Below, piece after piece: positions 8,589 to 16,739 of a stretch of DNA of 64,000 bases (the first letter of the stretch is position 1; every line of letters begins with the position of its first letter). Position numbers and translations under genes: made by a program. Location of the stretch: positions 3,410,001-3,474,000 of the forward strand of contig CAXXKX010000003.1 of the NCBI GenBank assembly GCA_963676655.2, given 5' to 3'. The notes beneath the pieces were generated by a model. It saw nothing but the letters and a program-made list of their open reading frames with translations, did no database searches and was not told where the DNA came from. Source of the stretch: G963676655 sp963676655 (GTDB lineage Bacteria > Verrucomicrobiota > Lentisphaeria > Victivallales > Victivallaceae).

Positions 8589-9515
8589 TTAATATTTATT
8601 TTTTTGTGGACGATACAAATTTTCATAATTTCTAAATCTTTCCCACATAAAAAGACAAAAACTATCATTTAAAAAAAAGATAGGACTTGAAGCAATGAAC
8701 AAACAGTACTTCAGAATATTTTTACAATCATATTTGCGAATGGCCTTCAATAGATTTTTGAAATGCAACTTTTCCCAATCGGACATAAAATTCAGTTTCA
8801 ACCCAAAGCTGCCGGATGAATATTCTTTTGCCGACGCCAGAACTTCTTTTCTTTGGATAACGCGATTCATAACAGATTTACACTCATCATGCAGTCTTGT
8901 CGATGATAATATATCCTGAATTAATTGCACATTAGTATAATTGTTAAACCTGAGCCATAATTCATAATCCATCGAGTTAGGCTTATCATCCCTGCAGTAA
9001 CCTCCGGTCAGGTTCCATAGATCCTTGGTCCAGAAAACTGATGGCTGAGAAATATAAGAGCCTTCCTGTTTGCCCCACAGCCAGAACTTGATAAAGCCGT
9101 TGACTTCATTCAACCCGGTTGGCAGATTAATTTTCTTTCCGTCTTTATCGATTGCAATAGCAGCTCCGGCAAGCCATTGGCAATCAGGATTGCCAGCAAA
9201 ATATTCTCCGACTTTTAATAATGCTCCAGGCAAAAAAACGTCATCACTATTGAGCCAGCAGAATATTTCCCCACTTGCCTTTTGGAAGCCGTCAGTAATT
9301 GCCGCGGACTGGCCGCCATCCGGTTTGCTTTGCCAGAACGCAAGCTTGTCGGCATATTTCTTTATAATATCAATGGAACAGTCTGTGCTGCCGCCGTCCA
9401 TTATAATATATTCAAGAGATGGATAATTTTGGGCCAAAACAGACTTAATCGTTTCTTCAAGGTATTGCCCCTGGTTATAGGATAGGGTTATAACACTTAT
9501 CTTGGGTAATGTCAT
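8589..9515 (-). CDS. Glycosyltransferase family 2
   Basis: The 308-residue GT2 enzyme has VITLSYNQGQYLEETIKSVL, IIMDGGSTDCS and the metal-site region CWLNSDDVFLPGALL near residue 93, with GGQSAAITDGF just before. This pattern resembles WcaA/WsaE-type transferases. A short hydrophobic C-terminal stretch may touch the membrane. It lies two bases downstream of a GT4 gene. The DNA here is more AT-rich than that of the genes downstream in the operon. Confidence 0.85.
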   Translation of the reverse strand: MTLPKISVITLSYNQGQYLEETIKSVLAQNYPSLEYIIMDGGSTDCSIDIIKKYADKLAFWQSKPDGGQSAAITDGFQKASGEIFCWLNSDDVFLPGALLKVGEYFAGNPDCQWLAGAAIAIDKDGKKINLPTGLNEVNGFIKFWLWGKQEGSYISQPSVFWTKDLWNLTGGYCRDDKPNSMDYELWLRFNNYTNVQLIQDILSSTRLHDECKSVMNRVIQRKEVLASAKEYSSGSFGLKLNFMSDWEKLHFKNLLKAIRKYDCKNILKYCLFIASSPIFFLNDSFCLFMWERFRNYENLYRPQKNKY

Positions 9516-9517
9516 TT

Positions 9518-10642
9518 TTACTTCAAGGCTTTATAAATCTCTGCCATTGTTTCAGCCGCGTTATCCCAACTGAACAGAGCAACGCGCCGTTTACCTTTTT
9601 CACGCAACGATTTTGCGATTTCCGGCTCCAGAACTTCTTGTAATTTTATCGCAATATCATCTGGTTTGTGTGGATCAACAAATAATGCGGCGTCGCCAAC
9701 TATTTCGCGAAATACTTCTATATCTGAAACAACCAGCGGAGAACCTGATGCCATTGCTTCCAGAACCGGCAGACCAAAACCTTCTTTGAGAGAGGGATAC
9801 ACAAAGGCTGAAGCGTGATGATATATCTGGAGCAACTCTTTGTCAGACAATTTTCCCGTCAAAATGACCCGATCCTGAATATTGTTGGAGATGATCATCT
9901 CGATTTGCATTTCAGATAGACGAGGACTTCCACCTACAACTACCAGGTAAGTATTCGTTTCTTCGGCAATTTCGGCGAAAGCGGCAAGTAGGTTTGTAAA
10001 ATTTTTGTAGGAAGCTCTTTCCCCGACAAACATGAAGTACGATTTACCCTGGGTACGGCTTTTTATGTAATCATTTTGGGCTTCTTTTTCTGCAGTTCTG
10101 AACTTATCGTTTACTCCAAGGTAAATAACTTGAGATTTACTTTTGTCAATATCAGGAAAGAAACGATACAGGTCGGCTTGTGTCGCTTCTGATATGCATA
10201 CGAGTTTGTCCGCGTTTTTTATTGCATGTGATTGTTGCTCGACAAATGTCTTGCCGTTAGTAGAAAGCGCTGGCCAGCAAAGGTCGATAAAGTCATAAAT
10301 GGTAACAATCGATTTTAAATTTTTTTTCGGAAGCGTCTGGTAATATGTGGAGTGAAAAATATCAGGTTTAATCTTTGATATAATTTTCGTTGGATATTTT
10401 TGATTCCGATATTCATTCAGCCGCCAAAATAACAAATTAGGCCTCAAGACCTTCGGGGTAAAATGGTAAGTTATGTTTTGTCCTTGCGGATAAGCACTGA
10501 GATTTTCCGGATTGCATATAATGTCAAACGAAATATCCGGATGAAGTGCTGTGATCCGAGGTATGATTTCTCTGAAATAACGGGCTATCCCGCCATAGGG
10601 AGTTTTTTCGAAAATATAGTTGTCAAGAAGTATTTTGATCAT
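9518..10642 (-). CDS. Glycosyltransferase family 4
   Basis: The 374-residue GT-B enzyme starts MIKILLDNYIFEKTPYGGIARYF, typical of GT4 mannosyltransferases that act on lipid-linked oligosaccharides. The C-terminal domain contains YFMFVGERASYKNF and the EX7E motif EGFGLPVLEAMASGSPL. It lies six bases downstream of the glycosyltransferase-radical SAM fusion. It belongs to the AT-rich part of the operon. Confidence 0.87.
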   Translation of the reverse strand: MIKILLDNYIFEKTPYGGIARYFREIIPRITALHPDISFDIICNPENLSAYPQGQNITYHFTPKVLRPNLLFWRLNEYRNQKYPTKIISKIKPDIFHSTYYQTLPKKNLKSIVTIYDFIDLCWPALSTNGKTFVEQQSHAIKNADKLVCISEATQADLYRFFPDIDKSKSQVIYLGVNDKFRTAEKEAQNDYIKSRTQGKSYFMFVGERASYKNFTNLLAAFAEIAEETNTYLVVVGGSPRLSEMQIEMIISNNIQDRVILTGKLSDKELLQIYHHASAFVYPSLKEGFGLPVLEAMASGSPLVVSDIEVFREIVGDAALFVDPHKPDDIAIKLQEVLEPEIAKSLREKGKRRVALFSWDNAAETMAEIYKALK

Positions 10643-10648
10643 AAAAAA

Positions 10649-12664
10649 TTAAATTGATTCAATTTTGTTGTTATATTTTTCCATACTGCATTGGAGAAAA
10701 CATGAATGAGAGCAATAGCATTTTCCATCCTTGACGTATTTGATAGCATTATTCCATTCAGTAGAATTTTTTATTTGATTAAAGTCCATATTGAAATCGC
10801 GAATATTAACGACAGGATCAAGGATTTCACATACCCCCAGTGTTCCATCATATTGAAGAACTATAAACTCCTCTCCGGCAATGCATGGATAGAGCTGTTT
10901 CTTTTCAATCTCAGTGCGCAACATCTCCTCGTGCAATGGTAGCTGTTTATAGTTTTGCGGTCGTAGCCATTCAATAAGTTTGAGATACTCATCATTTGAT
11001 ATTGATTGAACTAAATTTTTGTCAAAGTTACCCCGGATTGTTTCAAAGCTATGCTCGGATAAAGGCATTTTGGTTTCGACAAATTCATAAACACCTTTGA
11101 ACTCTTCATAGTTCATTTTAAAGATTGATGAGTTGATCTGGATATTAAATCTGGGGTAATAGATTCCAATTAATGGTTCAAGGAGTGTATAAAGCTGTTG
11201 GACCTTATCGAATATTTTGGGAACGCCTCTAATCTTATCGTGGGTTTCATGCAAGCCGTCAAGCGATATAGAAATTTTCAGTCCACAATTTTCAGTAGAG
11301 TCCAGAATATTGATGATTGTATCATATATTTTTTTAGGAACTGCTGCGTTAGTTGGAATTGTGATTGTTGCCACATTATTTATTTTTTCCAGACTGTTAC
11401 ATATTTCATTCAGGTCATTTCGCAAAAATGGCTCGCCTCCACCCAATACCGCGTTGTCTATCTTGCCAAGTGTTCCAAGGAAAGTGTTTATTTCATCCAA
11501 ACTCAATGTCTTTTCGAGTTCTTTATTTAAATCATTCCTTAAAAAACAGTGTATACAATTTGCATTACAGACATTATCAACCTGAAAAATGAAATTTTTC
11601 ATACAGCTTTCAAATTTTGATACGTGTTTTTTTCGTAATACATTTTTAATAAAATTTTTTGCTTTATCTATATTCCGAACCTTCTTTTGTGGCGAATCAG
11701 TTTTTTTCAGAATATGATGAAGATGGTTGTTTATATTGAAAATATTTGATCGTTTTTGACATATTTTTTTTAATGAAGCCCTTTGTTTAATCAAATATAA
11801 TGAATTTCTCAATAGAAAAAAATATATTTTAAGAAGTTCAAGGGGGTTGGATGCCAATTCTTTGCTGAATGCAATAAAAGTATTTGCCATATTCAGAAAT
11901 GGAAAATTTTTTATAAATACAATAAAAGTATTTCTATGGTATAAATAATAAAAATGTTTGTTCTTGAATGTCTTGGACACTCCATGCAGTTTATGATATG
12001 CAATCGCTTTCGGGTTGTAAACTACTTTAAAGCCGGCGCTATTGATGCGCAATCCCAGATCATAATCTTCTCCCAGATAGAAAAATATTTTGTCAAAACC
12101 TTGAACAAGATTGAATACAGAACGTCTGACAATCATGGCCGCGCTACATATGAAAGGAAACCTTAGTGGGTAATTGATAAGGTTTTCAATCTCATTAACC
12201 TGCCGATTGAAGAGATAATCGCAGCCTAATCCATTTATTAAAAAATAACCGCCAAGACTGTTTATCCTTTCCTTATCTTCGATAAATCGGAGTTGTCCTC
12301 CTGCGCTTCCAATAGAATCACTTATTGATATAAAAGCCAGCATCTGTTCAAGCCAGTCTTTTTCAAGTACAATATCATCATCGAGGGTTACGATAAATTC
12401 TCCACTTCCTCTGGCTGCTGCTATATTTCTATTCCTGGCAGGGCCATTACGACCTTGTCCAGTAATAAAATCGGTCTGAGGAAACTCCTTTGAAAGTTTA
12501 TCAATGGAATCATCATTGGAGTCATCATCAATAACGAAGCATCTGAAATTTGTATAGCTTTGATTGTATATGGAATGGAGAGTGCGTTGCAGAGATGAAT
12601 AGTTATTCCTCGTTGTAACTATTATGTCAATATTATATAATATACTATCGTTTGAATTACTCAT
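10649..12664 (-). CDS. Glycosyltransferase family 2 fused to a radical SAM/SPASM domain
   Basis: The 671-residue protein has two enzyme halves. Residues 10-260 are a GT2 domain: VTTRNNYSSLQRTL, VIDDDSNDDS near 45, LDDDIVL near 94 and the LGEDYDLGLRI acceptor motif near 197. Residues about 355-670 are a radical SAM domain with the cluster motif CNANCIHC (C366, C370, C373), the SAM-contact GGGEP at 408-412, and a C-terminal cysteine-rich SPASM-like region (CIAGEEF, then CYCSHSCFLQC). Known radical SAM/SPASM proteins modify peptides, sugars or lipids using auxiliary Fe-S clusters. The DNA is markedly AT-rich (14 G/C in the 60 bases from 11701). A link between transferring a sugar and radical modification of it is inference. 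Confidence 0.85.
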   Translation of the reverse strand: MSNSNDSILYNIDIIVTTRNNYSSLQRTLHSIYNQSYTNFRCFVIDDDSNDDSIDKLSKEFPQTDFITGQGRNGPARNRNIAAARGSGEFIVTLDDDIVLEKDWLEQMLAFISISDSIGSAGGQLRFIEDKERINSLGGYFLINGLGCDYLFNRQVNEIENLINYPLRFPFICSAAMIVRRSVFNLVQGFDKIFFYLGEDYDLGLRINSAGFKVVYNPKAIAYHKLHGVSKTFKNKHFYYLYHRNTFIVFIKNFPFLNMANTFIAFSKELASNPLELLKIYFFLLRNSLYLIKQRASLKKICQKRSNIFNINNHLHHILKKTDSPQKKVRNIDKAKNFIKNVLRKKHVSKFESCMKNFIFQVDNVCNANCIHCFLRNDLNKELEKTLSLDEINTFLGTLGKIDNAVLGGGEPFLRNDLNEICNSLEKINNVATITIPTNAAVPKKIYDTIINILDSTENCGLKISISLDGLHETHDKIRGVPKIFDKVQQLYTLLEPLIGIYYPRFNIQINSSIFKMNYEEFKGVYEFVETKMPLSEHSFETIRGNFDKNLVQSISNDEYLKLIEWLRPQNYKQLPLHEEMLRTEIEKKQLYPCIAGEEFIVLQYDGTLGVCEILDPVVNIRDFNMDFNQIKNSTEWNNAIKYVKDGKCYCSHSCFLQCSMEKYNNKIESI

Positions 12665-12707
12665 ATGAAAATATCAACATTCATGTTGAATTGATGAATT
12701 ATAAAAA

Positions 12708-13931
12708 TTAATGTTTTTCCCATTTGCAGTCTGCAAAAACACATCCGTAATTTGTCCCGCTATAGCGCTTGAATGGAGAATCATTTTCATGGATATTTAT
12801 TTTATAAAAGTCATTCAGGCTATCGTATATTTTGCTATTCGGAACTAATAACGCAATAGAACAAAAATAAGCTCCAGGAGTTAATAAATACGGAGGAATA
12901 ATTAGGTTATAAGCTTGTCTTCCTCCAATATCAGATTTGTCAAGTTGTTTTTCCGAAATAAAAACTAGTTCATTTCTTGCGTTTCTAAGTGAAAAACTTA
13001 AGTGTATATCGGGAATCTCTTTATTGCATTCAAATTCAATTTGATTTGCTATTGTATCTTTACAATTAAAGTCTGCTGATTCGATATTGTTATTATTACT
13101 GCAAATTGAACACAGCTTAACATCATTATCGAGTATCTTTCTATTCATTGACTCTGATTTAGGTTCTGAGTCTGAACAATACCTATCAATACATGCATTG
13201 ATGCTTCCAGTATAAATATTTTTTCCCGCTGATAACAGCATTCCTCTTTGGCACAATTCCCTTACCGCATTCATATTGTGGCTGACAAAAAGGATGGTGC
13301 GACCGGATTTCGCGACGGAATCCATCTTGTTCAGGCATTTTTTCTGGAATTCGGTGTCGCCGACCGCCAGGACTTCGTCGACGATCAGGATTTCGGTCCG
13401 GAGGTGCGCCGCCACACTGAACGCCAGACGCGTATACATCCCGCTGCTGTAAAACTTGACCGGAGTGTCAAGAAATTTATCAACCCCGGAAAATTCAACT
13501 ATTTCATCAAAATGTTTATTGATCTCTGCATTACTCATGCCCAGCAGCGAACCGTTCATAAAGATGTTTTCACGTCCGGTCAATTCAGGATGGAATCCTG
13601 TGCCGACTTCCAGGAGACTGCCGACACGCCCGTTCAGAATGACTTCACCCTCGGTCGGGGCGACGATCCGGCTGAGGATTTTCAACAACGTAGATTTGCC
13701 CGCGCCGTTGCGTCCGATAATGCCCAGCACTTCGCCTTCTTCAACCTTAAACGAGACGTCTTTCAGCGCCCAGAATGCTTCGCGTTGTCCGGTTTCGCCG
13801 GTAAATAAAGCCCGGGCCAGACGATACGGCATTTTCGCCGTCGTCTTGAGCGAATCGAGGATTGAGCGCTGGCTCATCCTTTCACCTAGGTAATATTTTT
13901 TTCCCAGATTATTTACTTCAATTATCGCCAT
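12708..13931 (-). CDS. wzt: Polysaccharide ABC exporter ATP-binding protein with Wzt-like C-terminal domain
   Basis: The ABC ATPase half (residues 1-235) has Walker A GRNGAGKST, signature YSSGMYTRLA and Walker B ILIVDEVLAVGD, and matches the TagH/Wzt/KpsT class that powers export of finished glycan chains. The remaining 170 residues form a beta-rich Wzt-C-like domain that in O9a-type systems recognises the glycan's terminal modification. The ATG at 13931 (MAIIEVNNLGKKYYLG) is chosen because further upstream the frame is translated repeat DNA; no ribosome-binding site is visible there. Base composition changes sharply near 13230, at the domain junction: about 25-32 percent G+C below it against 53-63 percent above it in 60-base samples. 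Confidence 0.9.
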   Translation of the reverse strand: MAIIEVNNLGKKYYLGERMSQRSILDSLKTTAKMPYRLARALFTGETGQREAFWALKDVSFKVEEGEVLGIIGRNGAGKSTLLKILSRIVAPTEGEVILNGRVGSLLEVGTGFHPELTGRENIFMNGSLLGMSNAEINKHFDEIVEFSGVDKFLDTPVKFYSSGMYTRLAFSVAAHLRTEILIVDEVLAVGDTEFQKKCLNKMDSVAKSGRTILFVSHNMNAVRELCQRGMLLSAGKNIYTGSINACIDRYCSDSEPKSESMNRKILDNDVKLCSICSNNNNIESADFNCKDTIANQIEFECNKEIPDIHLSFSLRNARNELVFISEKQLDKSDIGGRQAYNLIIPPYLLTPGAYFCSIALLVPNSKIYDSLNDFYKINIHENDSPFKRYSGTNYGCVFADCKWEKH

Positions 13932-13940
13932 AATTTTAAT

Positions 13941-14090
13941 TAGCCACGAATTGCACAAATAACACGAATTTTTGATGTCGCTTCGCGAAAATGCTTATTT
14001 AGCCGCGGATAGCACGGATAATACGGATTTTTGTTGTCGCTTCGCGAAAATGCTTATTTAGCCACGAATTTCACTAATAACACGAATTGG
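13941..14090. repeat. Tandem direct repeat, 59-bp period, 2.5 copies
   Basis: Copies start at 13941, 14000 and 14059 (the last partial, about 32 bp). Each starts TAGCC, then reads ACGAATT or GCGGAT-type variants, and the full copies end with GTCGCTTCGCGAAAATGCTT, which contains the palindrome TTCGCGAA. Copy 2 is more diverged than copies 1 and 3. The array lies between the wzt start and the stop codon of the GxxExxY gene. Confidence 0.9.
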
Positions 14091-14459
14091 CTATTTTATA
14101 ATTCTTTTGTATTCAAGTTCTTTAGGTCCGAAGTTGATTAGGAGGCCCAGCCTAATTCCAGTTGCGGTTAAGTAATTCAAGAGTTGAGCTTTATGTTCTG
14201 GAGCAATTGTTTTAACTGACTTTAATTCAATAATAACTTTGTCTTCAACAATAATATCGGTATAATATTCCCCAACACACACATCGTGAAAGTGAATTTT
14301 GATCGGGAATTGTGTTTTGAATTCAAGCCCCGCTTCCTTTAGCGCGACAACAAATGCATTCTCATATACTTTTTCAAGAAAACCATAGCCAAGCTTGTTA
14401 TATACCTCATAGGCGCAACCTACAATTTCATAGGCAAGTTCTTTATGTAATATTTCCAT
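14091..14459 (-). CDS. GxxExxY family protein
   Basis: The 122-residue protein carries the family-defining GFLEKVYENAF (G-x-x-E-x-x-Y) at about residues 26-36 and a late YTDIIVEDKVIIELKSVK stretch in which D, E-x-K residues resemble a PD-(D/E)XK nuclease core. Family function is not established. The start codon immediately follows the inverted repeat and no Shine-Dalgarno sequence is present, so translation may depend on read-through coupling or be weak. It is oriented with the surrounding operon. Confidence 0.85.
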   Translation of the reverse strand: MEILHKELAYEIVGCAYEVYNKLGYGFLEKVYENAFVVALKEAGLEFKTQFPIKIHFHDVCVGEYYTDIIVEDKVIIELKSVKTIAPEHKAQLLNYLTATGIRLGLLINFGPKELEYKRIIK

Positions 14460-14489
14460 TCGTGTTATTCGTGCAATTCGTGGCTGTTA

Positions 14490-15332
14490 TTAAATATAGT
14501 CTGCAAAGACTTTTTCGCGGAAGCGAAACCACAGGATGCCGGTCACGAACGTGAACAGGGAAATGCCTAAAGAAAGATAAAAAAGCTTACCGGGCGCATA
14601 CGCGTAATCGAACAGACTCCAGCGCATGCCTTCGATTACGCCGGTCATCGGATTTAAAGCCACGATCCAGAGAAATTTCTGCGGAATGATGTTGACCGGA
14701 TAAACTACCGGAGTGGCGAACATCCAGAACTGTACCAGAAACGGCACGATAAACGCGACGTCACGAAATTCGATATTCAGCGCGGACAGCCAGAAGCCGA
14801 TACCGAGTGCGGTCATGATCATCAGCAGAACAAAGAGGGGATAAAAGAAAAATAGAGCGTCAGGAGGCTGGCCGTACCAGATCATCAGACCAACCAGACC
14901 GATCAGGCCAATGGCAAAATCAACCAGTCCGGACAGACATGACGACATCGGAATGATCATTCGAGGGAAGTAAACTTTTGAGACCAGATTGCGATTTGAA
15001 ACCAGACTGGATGTGGTATTATTAAGGGTCCGGGCAAATAATTGCCATGGCAGGAGGCCGGCATAGGCGAAAAGCGCATAAGGTACTTTCAGGTCGTTTT
15101 CCAGTCTGGCAAATTTACCAAAAACCACGGTAAACAACAGCATCAGCGCCAGCGGCTGGATTATTACCCAAAGTACCCCTACAATGGTCTGTTTGTATTT
15201 GACCTTGACTTCGCGCCAGGTCAGGAACCACAACAGTTCACGGTAATGCCACAGTTCCCGCAGGTCAAGCAGATGCAGTCCATGGGGTGGTCTTATGATC
15301 GTTTGAGGAACGGATATTTTTTCTTCGCTCAT
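14490..15332 (-). CDS. wzm: Polysaccharide ABC exporter permease (ABC-2 type)
   Basis: The 280-residue integral membrane protein matches the Wzm/KpsM/TagG permease family. It has the amphipathic N-terminal region ending LTWREVKVKYKQTIVGVLWVI and about six hydrophobic segments, with the conserved LPWQLFARTLNN and VSKVYFPRMIIP regions. It pairs with Wzt to move a completed lipid-linked polysaccharide across the inner membrane. It is the first gene of the long minus-strand glycan operon. The GxxExxY unit separates it from its ATPase partner. Confidence 0.9.
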   Translation of the reverse strand: MSEEKISVPQTIIRPPHGLHLLDLRELWHYRELLWFLTWREVKVKYKQTIVGVLWVIIQPLALMLLFTVVFGKFARLENDLKVPYALFAYAGLLPWQLFARTLNNTTSSLVSNRNLVSKVYFPRMIIPMSSCLSGLVDFAIGLIGLVGLMIWYGQPPDALFFFYPLFVLLMIMTALGIGFWLSALNIEFRDVAFIVPFLVQFWMFATPVVYPVNIIPQKFLWIVALNPMTGVIEGMRWSLFDYAYAPGKLFYLSLGISLFTFVTGILWFRFREKVFADYI

Positions 15333-15920
15333 GTTTTCCAGTTGTTAAGCTGTTCAGGCTTGCTTTTATATGACGCGGTACATCGTGATTCTTTTAAGAA
15401 TCCGGCAAGCTCCGCCCCGTCGCTTCCCGAAGGCGGCAACGCGGCTTGTTGCGAATACTATAAGTCTAACGTCGCATAAATGCAACTCAAAATAGGCTTT
15501 GAACGCATGATTTAAACAAGGATAATATTAATCCGGCACAATTTTATCAGCCCCCGATATGCCTTATTCGCGCAAATTATTAATCTGCAGCAATGTTATC
15601 TTTCTGCTTTCTGCAACAGCTATGTAACGTATTTTAATCTGCAAAAGCATTATATCTGTGCTATGGCTATAATAATATGTTAATATGTTTTTATACGTAA
15701 TAGTTTAATATAGTGCTGTTTTTTGTCGGGCCTTTTTAAAACTACCTGATAATTTATTATTAATTATCATATCTTTAAAGTCAATCTGTATCAAAATAAA
15801 AAAAAATTCATTGAGAAGCTATTCAAACTGGATTTTTGGAAAAAGGTGTAATATATTCATGTGTTTGAGTGTATTGAATGGATATTTGTTCATATGTAAC
15901 TTTCAGGAAAGGGAATATTG
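15333..15920. other. Divergent intergenic region between the glycan and Tad operons
   Basis: This 588-base region must contain the promoters of wzm (minus) and cpaB (plus). The left part (15380-15480) is GC-richer and includes a short palindrome, GATTCTT and AAGAATC at 15387-15402. The right part is AT-rich, with a TATAAT at 15668-15673 that lacks a matching -35 box. No gene, tRNA or riboswitch was recognised. Confidence 0.5.
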
Positions 15921-16712
15921 ATGAGACAAAAATTACTTCTGCTGGCAGCGGTTTTCTTCGGGGTGCTGGCTTTTGTTTTGGCCTATAATCAGATCAATTA
16001 TGAAAAACGAAAAATTCGCGGGACCGCAACCGAATATTATGTGGTCCAGATGGCTAAGGCAGTGGCCAGTAACGAGGAACTGAAAGATACTGACCTGGTT
16101 CAGAGAAAAGTTACCAGGTTACGTCAGAACAGTATGGCCTCAAACGAAGTTTTATGGTCCAGTAAAAACGCGGTGATCGGCCGCAAGTTGATGTTTTCCA
16201 AAGAACAGGGACAGATTCTGCATTGGAACGATTTGCAGCAGGCGCGTCGCCGTAACACCGGTTTGAGCGGGATTATCCCTTATGAATACCGCGCGGTATC
16301 CATTCCGGTGGATAATATCTCTTCCGTATCCAACCTGGTGCAGCCGGAGGATAATGTCGATATAATCGGAACGTTCCGTTTTCCCAATATGCAGGGAGAC
16401 AAAGGTTTTGACACTGTAACGCTGACGATTTTGCAGAATGTCAAGATTCTGGCAACCGGGAATGACTGGTCAAGTTATACTTCAGGTCGAAATCGTCCGC
16501 GCGGATACAGTTCGGTCACTTTGGCCGTAACCCCTAAAGAGGCGGAAATGATAATCTTCGCCAGCAGTAAAGGCAAATTGTCGTTGTCACTGCGCAACTT
16601 CGAAGAAACCAAATTTGACGATAAATTGCAAACGGTTAATTTCAGATTCCTTGAAAAGAATATTCCCTTATACAACAAGGAACGCAAAGATCGTCAAAAA
16701 GAAGGCAAGTAA
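15921..16712 (+). CDS. cpaB: Tad/Flp pilus assembly protein CpaB (RcpC)
   Basis: The 264-residue protein has an N-terminal membrane anchor (about residues 3-22), a SAF-like domain (about 40-110) and the RcpC/CpaB region containing RAVSIPVDNISSVSNLVQPEDNVDIIGTF (in two parts here) and a late VTLAVTPKEAEMIIFASSKGKLSLSLR segment. CpaB is periplasmic and supports the outer-membrane secretin of Tad machines. The ATG at 15921 is preferred over an in-frame TTG just before it; AGGAAAGGG is 8-15 bases upstream. It heads a plus-strand operon with cpaF-, tadB- and tadC-like genes. Confidence 0.85.
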   Translation: MRQKLLLLAAVFFGVLAFVLAYNQINYEKRKIRGTATEYYVVQMAKAVASNEELKDTDLVQRKVTRLRQNSMASNEVLWSSKNAVIGRKLMFSKEQGQILHWNDLQQARRRNTGLSGIIPYEYRAVSIPVDNISSVSNLVQPEDNVDIIGTFRFPNMQGDKGFDTVTLTILQNVKILATGNDWSSYTSGRNRPRGYSSVTLAVTPKEAEMIIFASSKGKLSLSLRNFEETKFDDKLQTVNFRFLEKNIPLYNKERKDRQKEGK

Positions 16713-16739
16713 TTTAACTACCATTAACGGAGAGACCGT

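Larger units (their letters stand above)
13941..14486 (-). mobile_element. Putative mobile unit: GxxExxY gene bounded by inverted repeats
   Basis: The 28 bases at 13942-13969 recur inverted at 14458-14485 with one mismatch (27 of 28). Between them lie the 59-bp tandem repeat and a GxxExxY-family gene whose ATG abuts the right repeat. The unit sits between wzm and wzt, which are normally adjacent or overlapping, so an insertion is likely. No transposase is encoded, and no target-site duplication is obvious, so movement would need an enzyme from elsewhere. Confidence 0.6.

Noticed and set aside
13941..14090. CRISPR array
   Set aside because: The 59-base unit repeats throughout with no unique spacers and there are no cas genes; it is a tandem repeat linked to the terminal inverted repeat.
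15660..15680. TATAAT at 15668 as the Tad promoter
   Set aside because: No acceptable -35 box at 16-18 bases and it is about 250 bases from the first gene.
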